Source: an uncultured Collinsella sp. (GTDB taxonomy: Bacteria > Actinomycetota > Coriobacteriia > Coriobacteriales > Coriobacteriaceae). From it: DNA of 15,947 nt. The translations under genes were made by a program, and so were the position numbers. A model generated the notes under the pieces. That model was given only the letters and a program-made list of their open reading frames with translations. It had not been told where the DNA came from and ran no database searches. Below are positions 5,753-13,197 of this stretch, in pieces (the stretch's first letter is position 1; each line of letters opens with the position of its first letter). The DNA lies in the NCBI GenBank assembly GCA_900752425.1, contig CAADVE010000061.1, positions 1-15,947 of the forward strand. The letters run 5' to 3'.

Positions 5753-7918
5753 CTATGCACGGGCGCATTCCGCAACGTGCGAATCGAGCCATTCGATATC
5801 CTCGGCAAGATGTGCCACGCCCAGATGGTGTTCACCCGGACACACCTCGTGCCGCAGGCCATCTCTGCGACCCAGCAACTTGTAGGCATCGCGCACGATC
5901 TCGAGCTGCTCGCCAACATTTTTCAGCCCGCGCGAACCGTTCAGATGATCCTCTTCGCAGCTCTGCACTAACAACGGGCGCGGCGCAATAAGCGAGGCAA
6001 TATCGCCCATGTCGAGTAAGCGCCAAAGTCCGGGTGTGTAGTTGCAGCTGCAATTGCCATTGAGATGCAGCAGCGAATCGTCGACACCGTACAGATAGCC
6101 CGAGACAAACGCCTTGCGCACACGCGGGTCGAGTGCGGCCAGGTACAACGTCATGTAGCCGCCACCCGAAAAACCAAAGCAACCCAGGTCATCCATGGCA
6201 ATGTCGCCGCGCGCCTCTAGGTAATCGATCAGACGCATGTTATCCCAGGCGTTGAGGCCCGCAACCGTAAGACCCAGCGGCTCGGCCATACGTGCTTGAT
6301 TCAGACACGTACCGCGCAGGTAGCTGTTCTCGTCATCGCCCTGCCCCTTCCAGTCACGACGGTATCCCCAACCGCGCGCATCAGGGCAGACGGTCACGTA
6401 ACCCATGCGTGCCAAACGCAGACCGTAGTCGTAATTGAACTTACGCACGGCATCATCGACAGCCGGCACGCCCGCAACACCGGCTACGCTTGCAGCACCC
6501 GCTCCCTGATGACCATGCGGGCAGATATAACAGCGTTTGAGTCCCCGCTCATCAAGCTTAGGATGAGACGGCTCCAACAGGTAGAACGGCATCCAAACAT
6601 CACGCTCGACCTGCAACATCGCATGGGTGCGCACGATGCCGCCGGCAACCCGCACGCGGCTGAGCTCACGAATCTCAATCGGGACGCGGTCCATAAGCGA
6701 AAGGCCCAAAACATCGTACAGGCGAGTCCTGGTCGCAATCCTCCACGCCTCAAAGTCTGCAGGGGTCTTGCCCGCAAATGCCGCCGAGCGCCCTTCGCGC
6801 TTCAGTCGGGCGCGCAGCGCAGGCTCGTCTTCGCAGTACGTCTCGATGTGCACGGTACGGCCATTGGCAGATAGCCTAGTCGTCTCAACCGCATCACCGG
6901 TGCCTCCCTCGGGATCCCAGCCATCCGCACCGGCAAGCACCTGCTCGCGAGCGTACCCGGCGGCAGCCATCACATCGAGTTCATTCGCCCACGGCACCCA
7001 GCCGGTAGCATCACCCGCCGGCCCATGCAGGATCGCGCCAGCATACTGCACGCAGTTGTGCGCCGCCGGCTTATTCCAATCCCACCAGCCTTCGCGCTTG
7101 ATATGTCGCCCCAGCCAGCAATCGATCAGCACAGTTTGCGCCCATTCGCGCCAAGGACGACCCAGGTAGACCGAATCCGGCGCCACGCCATCCGGAGCTG
7201 TAAACGAACAGCCGTGGAACACAAATCCGTACGACTCGCCTTTAGGCGTGGAGGCTGCCGTTACATACCCGTTGACATCCATATCGCGATTGAGCGAGCG
7301 GATCTCGCACCCCTCAAAGCATGCACGCGCGCTGCCAAAGATAAAGTCGACATCGCCCTCGATCCGGCAACGCCGAAAATACTGGCGCCCCACCCGGCGC
7401 GGCGCATACTGTTTGGGCCCTATGAACCCACCCGGTTTAGCCTCATGCGGCGGCAGCGGGCCCAAAAACAGTGTGTCCTGGTGCCCCTTAATGCAGCAGG
7501 CATCGACAACCAGACGGTCGCCATCGGCATACAGGGCAATCGCCTGACCGACCTCGCGCCCATCGCCCGCATCGTTTTCGATCGTGAGGTTTGCAAGCGT
7601 CACGTCATCGGCATCGACCAGGACCGTATACGTGCGGAAGGTGCCGAGCGTGCCGTCGACGCCCGAGCCGTCCTCCGAAGGCATCTTGGCACCCAGGCCG
7701 CCCATGATACGCACGCTATCGGCCGTCTCTCCCTCAATCGTCACATGCGAGCGACGAATCTCGACCCGCTCGCGGTACTCACCCGGCTCGATATGGATTG
7801 TCACCGGCCGTCCGTCATTCGGACAGGATTCGTCAATTGCCTCCAAGGCCTTAGAGATACTGTGATATGCCCCCGCACGCTCGGGCGAAACCTCAAAAAA
7901 TCGTCTCTCACTCATCAT
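5753..7918 (-). CDS. Two-domain pectin esterase: CE8 pectin methylesterase fused to an alpha/beta-hydrolase esterase
   Basis: This protein has 721 residues. Residues 1 to about 320 form a right-handed parallel beta-helix CE8 pectin methylesterase: Q125 (GQAIALY), Q147-D148 (GHQDTLF), D191 (VDFIFG) and R254 (LGRPW) match the catalytic Gln, acid/base Asp, nucleophile Asp and Arg of plant and bacterial enzymes. After a linker (about 325-385) comes an alpha/beta-hydrolase of the acetyl-xylan-esterase / Abhydrolase_7 kind: CPHGH (466-470) for the oxyanion, GFSGGG (582-587) with nucleophile S584, D657 (EEDH) and H697 or H698 (GEHHLG) as likely acid and base. No signal peptide is present, so it should de-esterify imported oligogalacturonides in the cytoplasm. 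ATG 7918 is used, with AAAGGA 11 bases upstream; the second ATG at 7915 is equally possible. It probably shares a transcript with the SGNH esterase. Confidence 0.92.
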   Translation of the reverse strand: MMSERRFFEVSPERAGAYHSISKALEAIDESCPNDGRPVTIHIEPGEYRERVEIRRSHVTIEGETADSVRIMGGLGAKMPSEDGSGVDGTLGTFRTYTVLVDADDVTLANLTIENDAGDGREVGQAIALYADGDRLVVDACCIKGHQDTLFLGPLPPHEAKPGGFIGPKQYAPRRVGRQYFRRCRIEGDVDFIFGSARACFEGCEIRSLNRDMDVNGYVTAASTPKGESYGFVFHGCSFTAPDGVAPDSVYLGRPWREWAQTVLIDCWLGRHIKREGWWDWNKPAAHNCVQYAGAILHGPAGDATGWVPWANELDVMAAAGYAREQVLAGADGWDPEGGTGDAVETTRLSANGRTVHIETYCEDEPALRARLKREGRSAAFAGKTPADFEAWRIATRTRLYDVLGLSLMDRVPIEIRELSRVRVAGGIVRTHAMLQVERDVWMPFYLLEPSHPKLDERGLKRCYICPHGHQGAGAASVAGVAGVPAVDDAVRKFNYDYGLRLARMGYVTVCPDARGWGYRRDWKGQGDDENSYLRGTCLNQARMAEPLGLTVAGLNAWDNMRLIDYLEARGDIAMDDLGCFGFSGGGYMTLYLAALDPRVRKAFVSGYLYGVDDSLLHLNGNCSCNYTPGLWRLLDMGDIASLIAPRPLLVQSCEEDHLNGSRGLKNVGEQLEIVRDAYKLLGRRDGLRHEVCPGEHHLGVAHLAEDIEWLDSHVAECARA

Positions 7919-7938
7919 CAGTCACCGCGTCCTTTCGT

Positions 7939-7953
7939 CGTAGACCGTCTACG
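7939..7953. promoter_or_regulatory. 15-bp perfect palindrome just upstream of the pectin esterase
   Basis: CGTAGAC-C-GTCTACG has 7-bp arms around a single base and ends only about 20 bp from the start codon, partly abutting the ribosome-binding region. The single-base loop argues against an RNA hairpin and for a DNA operator. It does not match the TGAACGTT sites. The promoter itself was not identified in the 134-bp gap. Confidence 0.4.
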
Positions 7954-7970
7954 TTGCAGTTTCGGCATAT

Positions 7971-8014
7971 AAAAAGTTCGCGCAATGGGTCGGGAAGGCC
8001 CTGCCCATCGCGCG
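7971..8014 (-). terminator. Intrinsic terminator of the GH28 gene
   Basis: Arms 7979-7989 and 8004-8014 form an 11-bp stem (on the minus strand CGCGCGATGGG with CCCATTGCGCG, one G-U pair) and a 14-nt loop, followed on the minus strand by AA-C-TTTTT. The wobble pair exists only in the minus-strand RNA, which supports that direction. Confidence 0.85.
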
Positions 8015-8052
8015 CCGCGACATACCGAATTTAATTGTTTAGGAGCAAACGC

Positions 8053-9648
8053 CTACGCACGGATAACCTTGTCGACGTTCTGGAGCTGCAGTTCCTCGCC
8101 GTCCTGGCCCTCGATCACCACATTTTGCAGGTCGAGTACCTTGACGTTTTGCGCAATGATGCCCTGACGCACCATGGGCTCAACGCCGCAGGCCATGGCC
8201 GGAACAAAGGGCTCGGCATCGTCGGCAAAGGTAACGTGAACGTCTTGGAACGTCAGACGCGTCACCTTGCTCTCGGGCAGACCCGTGATATAGGCCGCGG
8301 CAGCATGGCAGTTGGTGGCCTCGATATCGCAAAACGTCGTGGCACCAAAGCCGGGCGTGCGGTCGTCGACAGGCAGCGCCTCGCGAGACTGCACGTAATC
8401 GGTCTTGCCGTCCTTGTCACAGAAGTAGAAGGAGTTGACCACGAAGGGCGTGAGCACCTCGTCCATGCGAATGTGCTCAAAGGTAATGCCCTCGTTGACG
8501 GCATCCTTGCCGCGCCCGCGGCGGGTCTTGACGCGCAGGCCGCGGTCGGTGCGCTCAAAGAGGCACTTGCTCACGGTAAGGTCCTTGATGCCGCCGGCAG
8601 CCTCTGAACCCAGGACCACGGCGCCGTGACCATCGTGCATGTAGCAGTGAGAGATCAGCACGTCGTGCGTAGCGGGACGAAGCTCGGGCTCAATGCCCAG
8701 TTTGCCGCTCTTGATGGCGATGCAGTCGTCGCCCACCGAGAACTGACAGCCAAGGATGCGGACAAAGCCGCAGCTCTCGGGATCGAAACCGTCGGTGTTG
8801 TGGGAGTTCTTGGGGCCCTCGATGGACAGGCAGAGTGCATCGACGTGCTCGCACAGGATGGGGTGGATGTTCCACGCCGGGCTGTTGCGGACGGTGAAGC
8901 CGGCCAAGCTCACGTTTTGGCACTCGGACAGGAAAATCATGCTCGGGCGGGCGACCTCGCGGCCCTCCTCAGGACGGAAGATGTTCTTAAAGTCCTTGTT
9001 CCACCAGTTGTCCTCGGCAAAATCAGTCTGACCGTTGATCGCGCCGCGACCATAGATGCACACGTCGTGCACGCTCAGACCCGTAAAGGTAGAGCAGTAG
9101 GTCGAGAAGCTCTCGCCCTCCCAGCGGCCCAGGGGCAGCATATCGGTGCCAGCATACCCAGCACCCTCGTCGCCCGTGACCGTACCGGGGATGTAGGCAA
9201 GCGCCGCACGATCGTGGCGAGCCAGCAGCACCGCTCCCTCGGCGAGCTCGATGTTGATATTGCTCTTAAGGAAGAGGGATTTGATACGATAGCTGCCGGC
9301 GGGAATCAGCACGCGCCCGTCCTTGGGACAGGCCATGATGGCAGCCTGGATGTTGGTGGTGTCATCATGCTCGGCATCGCCCTTGGCGCCACAGTCGCGA
9401 ACGTTGATGGTAAAAGGCTCAGCCGGCGTGGTGACACCTACGCTCAGCTCACGCTCGCCACAAACAAAACGAACCAGGTTGCGCTTGCCGGGGGTCAGGC
9501 CGTCGACATAGGTCTCGACCGTATTCGTGGTACCGGCGGGCTCGTCGTTGACAAAGATCTCCCACGTATCGGCACAGGTAAAGTAGCCGCCGTCGTCAAG
9601 CTCGATCACGGCCGCGCGGGCGTTGCGCCAGATAACGTTCGTCTCCAT
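8053..9648 (-). CDS. GH28 polygalacturonase (exo-type, non-secreted)
   Basis: This 531-residue protein is a glycoside hydrolase family 28 parallel beta-helix. The four family motifs are present in order: NTDGFD (284-289, D286), GDDCIAIKSG (306-315, D307 and D308), GHG (340-342, H341) and RVKT (372-375). Residues 1 to about 80 form a fibronectin-III-like N-terminal domain, as in bacterial exo-polygalacturonases of the PelB/PehX kind, and the beta-helix begins near NVRDCGAKGD (82-91). No signal peptide is visible, so it should release galacturonate from imported oligogalacturonides inside the cell. The start is ATG 9648 with AGGGAG 6-7 bases upstream; the in-frame TTG at 9663 lies ahead of that site and is rejected. 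Terminators lie on both sides. Endo versus exo action is inferred from the domain layout. Confidence 0.93.
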   Translation of the reverse strand: METNVIWRNARAAVIELDDGGYFTCADTWEIFVNDEPAGTTNTVETYVDGLTPGKRNLVRFVCGERELSVGVTTPAEPFTINVRDCGAKGDAEHDDTTNIQAAIMACPKDGRVLIPAGSYRIKSLFLKSNINIELAEGAVLLARHDRAALAYIPGTVTGDEGAGYAGTDMLPLGRWEGESFSTYCSTFTGLSVHDVCIYGRGAINGQTDFAEDNWWNKDFKNIFRPEEGREVARPSMIFLSECQNVSLAGFTVRNSPAWNIHPILCEHVDALCLSIEGPKNSHNTDGFDPESCGFVRILGCQFSVGDDCIAIKSGKLGIEPELRPATHDVLISHCYMHDGHGAVVLGSEAAGGIKDLTVSKCLFERTDRGLRVKTRRGRGKDAVNEGITFEHIRMDEVLTPFVVNSFYFCDKDGKTDYVQSREALPVDDRTPGFGATTFCDIEATNCHAAAAYITGLPESKVTRLTFQDVHVTFADDAEPFVPAMACGVEPMVRQGIIAQNVKVLDLQNVVIEGQDGEELQLQNVDKVIRA

Positions 9649-9696
9649 GGATTTCTCCCTCAAAAAGATGCTCTAAAGGCAAATTGTACGCTGTTG

Positions 9697-9740
9697 AAAA
9701 AGGGCCGTGCCTGCCGGCGGAATTCCGGTGGCACGGCCCT
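9697..9740 (-). terminator. Intrinsic terminator of the symporter gene
   Basis: AGGGCCGTGCC (9701-9711) and GGCACGGCCCT (9730-9740) form a perfect 11-bp stem with an 18-nt loop, followed on the minus strand by a run of five T. It lies 24 bp after the symporter stop. GH28 therefore needs read-through or a promoter within the roughly 50 bp left before its start. Confidence 0.92.
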
Positions 9741-9763
9741 GTGATTTGGACGATATGTCGGCC

Positions 9764-11323
9764 TTACTCGGCGGGGGTTACGCTACCGTCCTGGAAGCCA
9801 ACGTTGTTGTGGGCAAAGCAGTCCTCGTACTTAAAGCCGGAGAGCTCCTCGCAAAGCGCCTTGACCTCGGGCTTGACGTCGGCCATCTTGCCGCCCTCCT
9901 TGACGCGGCGGATCTCGTCGCAAAGGACGTCGCACTGCTCCTTGTCAATCTTGATGCCGCGGGCAAGGACAGCCGCGAGCAGGAAGAAGCCGGCGCAGCC
10001 GATGAGCATGTAGCCGCAGATGTACAGAGGCACGGTGGCGGGCTGGGTCACGGCGTCGCTGTTGCCGGCGGTCTGAATGAAGCCGGAGGCAGCAAGGACG
10101 ATGGCCCATGCGTTAACGGCGATAGCCTGGGCGATCTGCTGGCAGAGCTGCTGAGCGGAGCTGTAGATGCCCTCGCGACGACGCAGGGTGATGAGCTCAT
10201 CGACATCGGGGATATAGTTGAGCAGAACATCGGGCAGGTACTGGAAGCCGACGTAGAAGAACTTCCAGATGGCGAAGATGATGGGGTAGGCGATCATGGC
10301 GATGGCGACCGTGGAGGTGCCATTGATCTGACCAAAGGCGAAGTAGTTGTAGGCGATGATGCACGCAGCGCAACCGACGTTGGCCAGGTACCAAGACTTG
10401 TGGAAGCCCTTCTTGGCCATGAGAGCGACCCAGATGGCGGTGCAGACGATAGCGACGACCTTGCCAGGCATCTCCATCACGGACTCGTAGGACTTAGGAA
10501 TCTGCAGGCAGTAGACGATGAAGAAGGACAGGCAGGCAGACCAGCAGGCAGCAGCGAGCTTCGTGGAGACCTGTGCGTACAGGACCTTGCGGAAGGACTT
10601 GTTGCGGAAGGTGGAGATTACGTCGATGAAGAACTTCTTGATACCCTCGCCGACGCTCTCGATCTTCTCCTGAGCGACCTCCTCGGGGGTGTGCTCCCAC
10701 GTGGACAGGTACACACAAAGCAGCGAGATTGCCATGACCGAAGCGTTGATCGTAGCGATGATGAAGTAGCTGAACGGGTTGGTCTCGCCGAAGGTGCCAA
10801 AGCCGAAGCCCACAAGTGCAGCCATCAGGAAGCCGGCGGCGTTACCAAAGAGATGCTTGTAGCCGGTGAGGTACGTACGCTCCTTAAAGTCGTCGGTCAT
10901 CTCGATGGTAAGCGGCGACAGGTTGGCGGTGCAGAACGTGTACGCGACGTTGTAGATCAGGTACAGCACAAAGTAGTACGGGAAGCCAAACGGCGTAGCC
11001 ACGAAGATGAGCGGCTCGGCGATCATCATCGGGATGGCCAGCAAGATCCAGAAACGACGACGACCAAAGATGCGGCCAATCTTGGTGGCATAGAAGTTAT
11101 CGGCCACAAAGCCCATCAGCGGGCAAAGAATGGCGTTGACATAGATGGCAAACGAGCTGATCAGTGCAGCCTCGCCTGCGGACAGGCCACACTCCGTGGA
11201 CAGGAACAGCACCATGTAGCTGTGCGTAAAGGTCAGGGCACCGGAATTGAGCATACCGCCCATACCAAAGCCCAAGCGCGTCCAGAATGTGATCTTACGC
11301 TTTTTTCCAATCTTATTAGTCAT
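9764..11323 (-). CDS. GPH-family (MFS) sugar/uronide:cation symporter
   Basis: This 519-residue polytopic membrane protein is of the glycoside-pentoside-hexuronide:cation symporter family (MFS_2), with about 12 hydrophobic segments. Family features include the loop after TM2-3 with GFVADN (71-76) and IGRIFGRRRFW (82-92), and the late loop RRREGIYSSAQQ (381-392). It probably brings galacturonate or short (methyl-esterified) oligogalacturonides into the cell with Na+ or H+; the substrate is inferred from neighbours. A hydrophilic C-terminal tail of about 64 residues (456-519) with several Cys makes it longer than typical members (about 450-480). The start is ATG 11323 with GAGGGAG four bases upstream; the in-frame GTG at 11374 has no ribosome-binding site. 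A promoter with three LacI-type operators lies upstream and a strong terminator downstream, so it is the key regulated uptake step. Confidence 0.93.
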   Translation of the reverse strand: MTNKIGKKRKITFWTRLGFGMGGMLNSGALTFTHSYMVLFLSTECGLSAGEAALISSFAIYVNAILCPLMGFVADNFYATKIGRIFGRRRFWILLAIPMMIAEPLIFVATPFGFPYYFVLYLIYNVAYTFCTANLSPLTIEMTDDFKERTYLTGYKHLFGNAAGFLMAALVGFGFGTFGETNPFSYFIIATINASVMAISLLCVYLSTWEHTPEEVAQEKIESVGEGIKKFFIDVISTFRNKSFRKVLYAQVSTKLAAACWSACLSFFIVYCLQIPKSYESVMEMPGKVVAIVCTAIWVALMAKKGFHKSWYLANVGCAACIIAYNYFAFGQINGTSTVAIAMIAYPIIFAIWKFFYVGFQYLPDVLLNYIPDVDELITLRRREGIYSSAQQLCQQIAQAIAVNAWAIVLAASGFIQTAGNSDAVTQPATVPLYICGYMLIGCAGFFLLAAVLARGIKIDKEQCDVLCDEIRRVKEGGKMADVKPEVKALCEELSGFKYEDCFAHNNVGFQDGSVTPAE

Positions 11324-11346
11324 CGAGCTCCCTCTCTTTTCTCGAT

Positions 11347-11363
11347 TGTCTTGCAGCAAGACA
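11347..11363. promoter_or_regulatory. 17-bp perfect palindrome in the symporter leader
   Basis: TGTCTTGC-A-GCAAGACA has 8-bp arms around one base, located about 50 bp downstream of the inferred transcription start and 24 bp before the start codon. It is unlike the TGAACGTT sites, so a second DNA-binding regulator is a reasonable guess. An RNA hairpin would lose its inner pairs to form a loop. Confidence 0.4.
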
Positions 11364-11400
11364 TTGGAGTCCACACTGACATCTGTCTGCTTGGCGTTCA

Positions 11401-11415
11401 GGGTGAACGTTTAGC
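11401..11415. promoter_or_regulatory. LacI-type operator, symporter proximal site
   Basis: GGGTGAACGTTTAGC carries the shared GGTGAACGTT core, with its dyad between 11408 and 11409. It overlaps the predicted transcription start. Immediately before it lies CGTTCA (11395-11400), which with TGAACG (11404-11409) forms an extra inverted repeat around GGG, so a second overlapping binding register is possible. Confidence 0.75.
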
Positions 11416-11418
11416 TAG

Positions 11419-11447
11419 ATTATGCGCGATTCCTTACGAGAGGTGAA
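11419..11447 (-). promoter_or_regulatory. Candidate sigma-70 promoter of the symporter
   Basis: On the minus strand, TTCACC (11442-11447, inside the central operator) and CATAAT (11419-11424) are spaced exactly 17 bp. CATAAT matches TATAAT at five of six positions and TTCACC matches TTGACA at four. The start of transcription would fall near 11412, inside the proximal operator, giving direct repression by occupancy of either site. Confidence 0.65.
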
Positions 11448-11456
11448 CGTTCACTT
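11441..11456. promoter_or_regulatory. LacI-type operator, symporter central site (best copy)
   Basis: AGGTGAACGTTCACTT contains GTGAACGTTCAC, a perfect 12-bp palindrome with a central CG, the form expected of a LacI-family operator. Its centre is 40 bp from the proximal site, about four helical turns, and 120 bp from the distal site. It overlaps the -35. Confidence 0.85.
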
Positions 11457-11560
11457 GAATAATATCCTTGAACGGTCGATTTTTACCGCTGAACGGACAC
11501 AATTGAGATCCTCACACCTATTTTCTGCTGGTAAGGGTGCCATGCTGACAGCCATGAGAT

Positions 11561-11576
11561 AGGTGAACGTTTATCA
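11561..11576. promoter_or_regulatory. LacI-type operator, symporter distal site
   Basis: AGGTGAACGTTTATCA shares the AGGTGAACGTT half of the other sites. No promoter is visible next to it, so it may be an auxiliary site for DNA looping with the promoter-proximal pair 120 and 160 bp away. Confidence 0.65.
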
Positions 11577-11603
11577 GATTTTCCAACATATTCACTTAAC
11601 CAC

Positions 11604-11638
11604 AAAACGAAACCCCGCCGGGAACACTCCCGACGGGG
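11604..11638 (-). terminator. Intrinsic terminator of uxaA
   Basis: Arms 11613-11623 and 11628-11638 form an 11-bp GC-rich stem with a 4-nt loop (one U-G pair on the minus strand: CCCCGTCGGGA with TCCCGGCGGGG), followed by TTTCGTTTT on the minus strand. It ends the galacturonate-pathway block before the symporter control region. Confidence 0.92.
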
Positions 11639-11674
11639 CCGACGACATAGCGCTACGCTTGGGTGCATTTGCCA

Positions 11675-13159
11675 CTACAGGCAGACGCCGTCCTTCCAGA
11701 TGCTGATCTCGTGACAGCCACGGCGCTCGGCACTCGTGAGTTTACCGCTCGCCGTCTCCAGCACCAGCTGGTATAGATCGTGAGCAGCCTCGTCGAGCGT
11801 GCGCTCACCCGTGGCAATCACGCCAGCGTTAAAGTCCATCCAGTTGGCCTTGTGGTCGCACAAACGCTGATTGGTGAACACCTTGAGGGTAGGCGCCGGC
11901 GCGCCAAACGGTGTGCCGCGGCCGGTCGAGAACAGAATCACGTGGCAGCCGGCAGCCGTCAACGCCGTGGTGGATACCATGTCGTTGCCCGGACCGCACA
12001 GCATGTTCAGGCCGTGTTTAGTTGCCTGGCCGGCATACGGCAGCACGTCGACGATGGGGGCAGATCCGCCCTTTTGCACGCAGCCGCAGCTCTTGTCCTC
12101 GAGCGTGGTAATACCTCCGTCCTTGTTGCCGGGGCTCGGGTTCTCGTAGACAACCTCGCCGTGGCTAATAAAGTAGCCCTTAAAGCCGTTGAGCATGTCG
12201 GAGGCGGCGCCAAAGACCTGCTCGTTCTCACAGCGATCGAGCAGAATACTCTCGGCGCCAAACATCTCGGGCACCTCGGTAAGCACCGACGTGCCGCCAC
12301 GGGCGACGACCATATCGCTCACGCGACCGATCGTGGGGTTGGCGGTAATGCCCGAAAGACCGTCGGAGCCGCCGCACTTAAGACCAATAACCAGCTCGGA
12401 GGCCAAAATGGGCTCACGCTTGGCTTGCTTGGCGAGGTCTGCCAGCTCGGCCAGAATCTTGTGGCCCTCGATTTGCTCGTCGGCTACATCCTGACAGGTG
12501 AGAAAGCGAACGCGCTCGTGATCGAAGTCACCGAGCTCGTCGAGCACCTGCTGGTGCGTGCAGTTCTCGCAACCGAGCGACAGGAATAGCACGCCGGCCG
12601 CATTAGGATGACGCGAGAGCGCCACCAGCAGACGACGCGTCTGGGCATGGTCGGCGCCGGTCTGCGAGCAGCCAAAGGGATGCGGGAAGTAGTAAACACC
12701 CTCCAGCGAGCCATCGACCAGATCCTGGGCCTTCTCACACATGGCACGGGCGACTTCGTTGACACAGCCGACCGTGGGGATGATCCACAGCTCGTTGCGC
12801 GTCGCGGCACGACCGTCGGCGCGGCGGAACCCCATAAAGGTCTCGGGCTCAACCGACTCAACGACCGGATGCGTGGGGTTGTAGGTGTACTCGACCTCGC
12901 CCGAAAGGTTGGTCTTCACATTGTGCGTGTGGAGCCACTGACCGGGCTGGACATCGCCCGTCACGTGTCCGATAGGAAGGCCGTACTTAATGACGTCCTC
13001 GCCGGCGGCAATCGAGCGCACAGCCATCTTGTGGCCTTGCGGAATATCCTCCGCGGCCACGACCTCGCCCACCCCGGGAACCGCGACGGCGGTGCCCTTG
13101 GCAAGCGGCGACAGCGCGACGATCACGTTGTCGGCCGGATTGATCTGGATAGTGTTCAT
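11675..13159 (-). CDS. uxaA: Altronate dehydratase
   Basis: This 494-residue protein has nearly the same length as E. coli UxaA (495). Altronate dehydratase converts D-altronate to 2-keto-3-deoxy-D-gluconate and water in the cytoplasm, a metal-dependent lyase of the UxaA/GarD family. The N-terminal SAF domain (about 1-100) contains GHKMAVRSIAAGE (42-54). The large C-terminal domain carries FGCSQTG (162-168), LGCENC (195-200), GLKCGGSDGLSG (259-270) and CGP-GND (388-393), with conserved cysteines likely to bind metal. ATG 13159 is preceded by AGGA nine bases upstream. It follows uxaB by 81 bp, with a hairpin but no T run between, so the two are probably co-transcribed. A strong terminator follows. 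Confidence 0.96.
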   Translation of the reverse strand: MNTIQINPADNVIVALSPLAKGTAVAVPGVGEVVAAEDIPQGHKMAVRSIAAGEDVIKYGLPIGHVTGDVQPGQWLHTHNVKTNLSGEVEYTYNPTHPVVESVEPETFMGFRRADGRAATRNELWIIPTVGCVNEVARAMCEKAQDLVDGSLEGVYYFPHPFGCSQTGADHAQTRRLLVALSRHPNAAGVLFLSLGCENCTHQQVLDELGDFDHERVRFLTCQDVADEQIEGHKILAELADLAKQAKREPILASELVIGLKCGGSDGLSGITANPTIGRVSDMVVARGGTSVLTEVPEMFGAESILLDRCENEQVFGAASDMLNGFKGYFISHGEVVYENPSPGNKDGGITTLEDKSCGCVQKGGSAPIVDVLPYAGQATKHGLNMLCGPGNDMVSTTALTAAGCHVILFSTGRGTPFGAPAPTLKVFTNQRLCDHKANWMDFNAGVIATGERTLDEAAHDLYQLVLETASGKLTSAERRGCHEISIWKDGVCL

Positions 13160-13197
13160 TGCAAATGGTCCTAACCCTACAGGTTGAGCAGAAGTCG

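Larger units (their letters stand above)
11324..11603 (-). promoter_or_regulatory. 280-bp regulatory region upstream of the symporter
   Basis: No protein gene is supported between the uxaA terminator and the symporter start. The stretch holds three full LacI-type operators (centres near 11408, 11448 and 11568), two weaker TGAACGG half-site-like copies (11470-11475 and 11490-11496), a candidate promoter (11419-11447) and a 17-bp palindrome in the leader (11347-11363). The transcript would have a leader of about 90 nt. The rest of the stretch shows nothing further. Confidence 0.7.

Noticed and set aside
9683..9688. TACAAT as -10 of a GH28 promoter
   Set aside because: The hexamer is good, but the -35 position falls in the symporter terminator stem and has no match to TTGACA; kept only as a possibility.
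11470..11496. Two TGAACGG copies 21 bp apart, between the central and distal symporter operators
   Set aside because: They share only a half-site with the operators and lack the second half, so they are not called as separate operators; a weak binding role is not excluded.
11483..11668. 61-codon minus-strand open frame in the symporter upstream region
   Set aside because: It runs through the uxaA terminator and operator region, lacks a ribosome-binding site, and its sequence looks non-coding.
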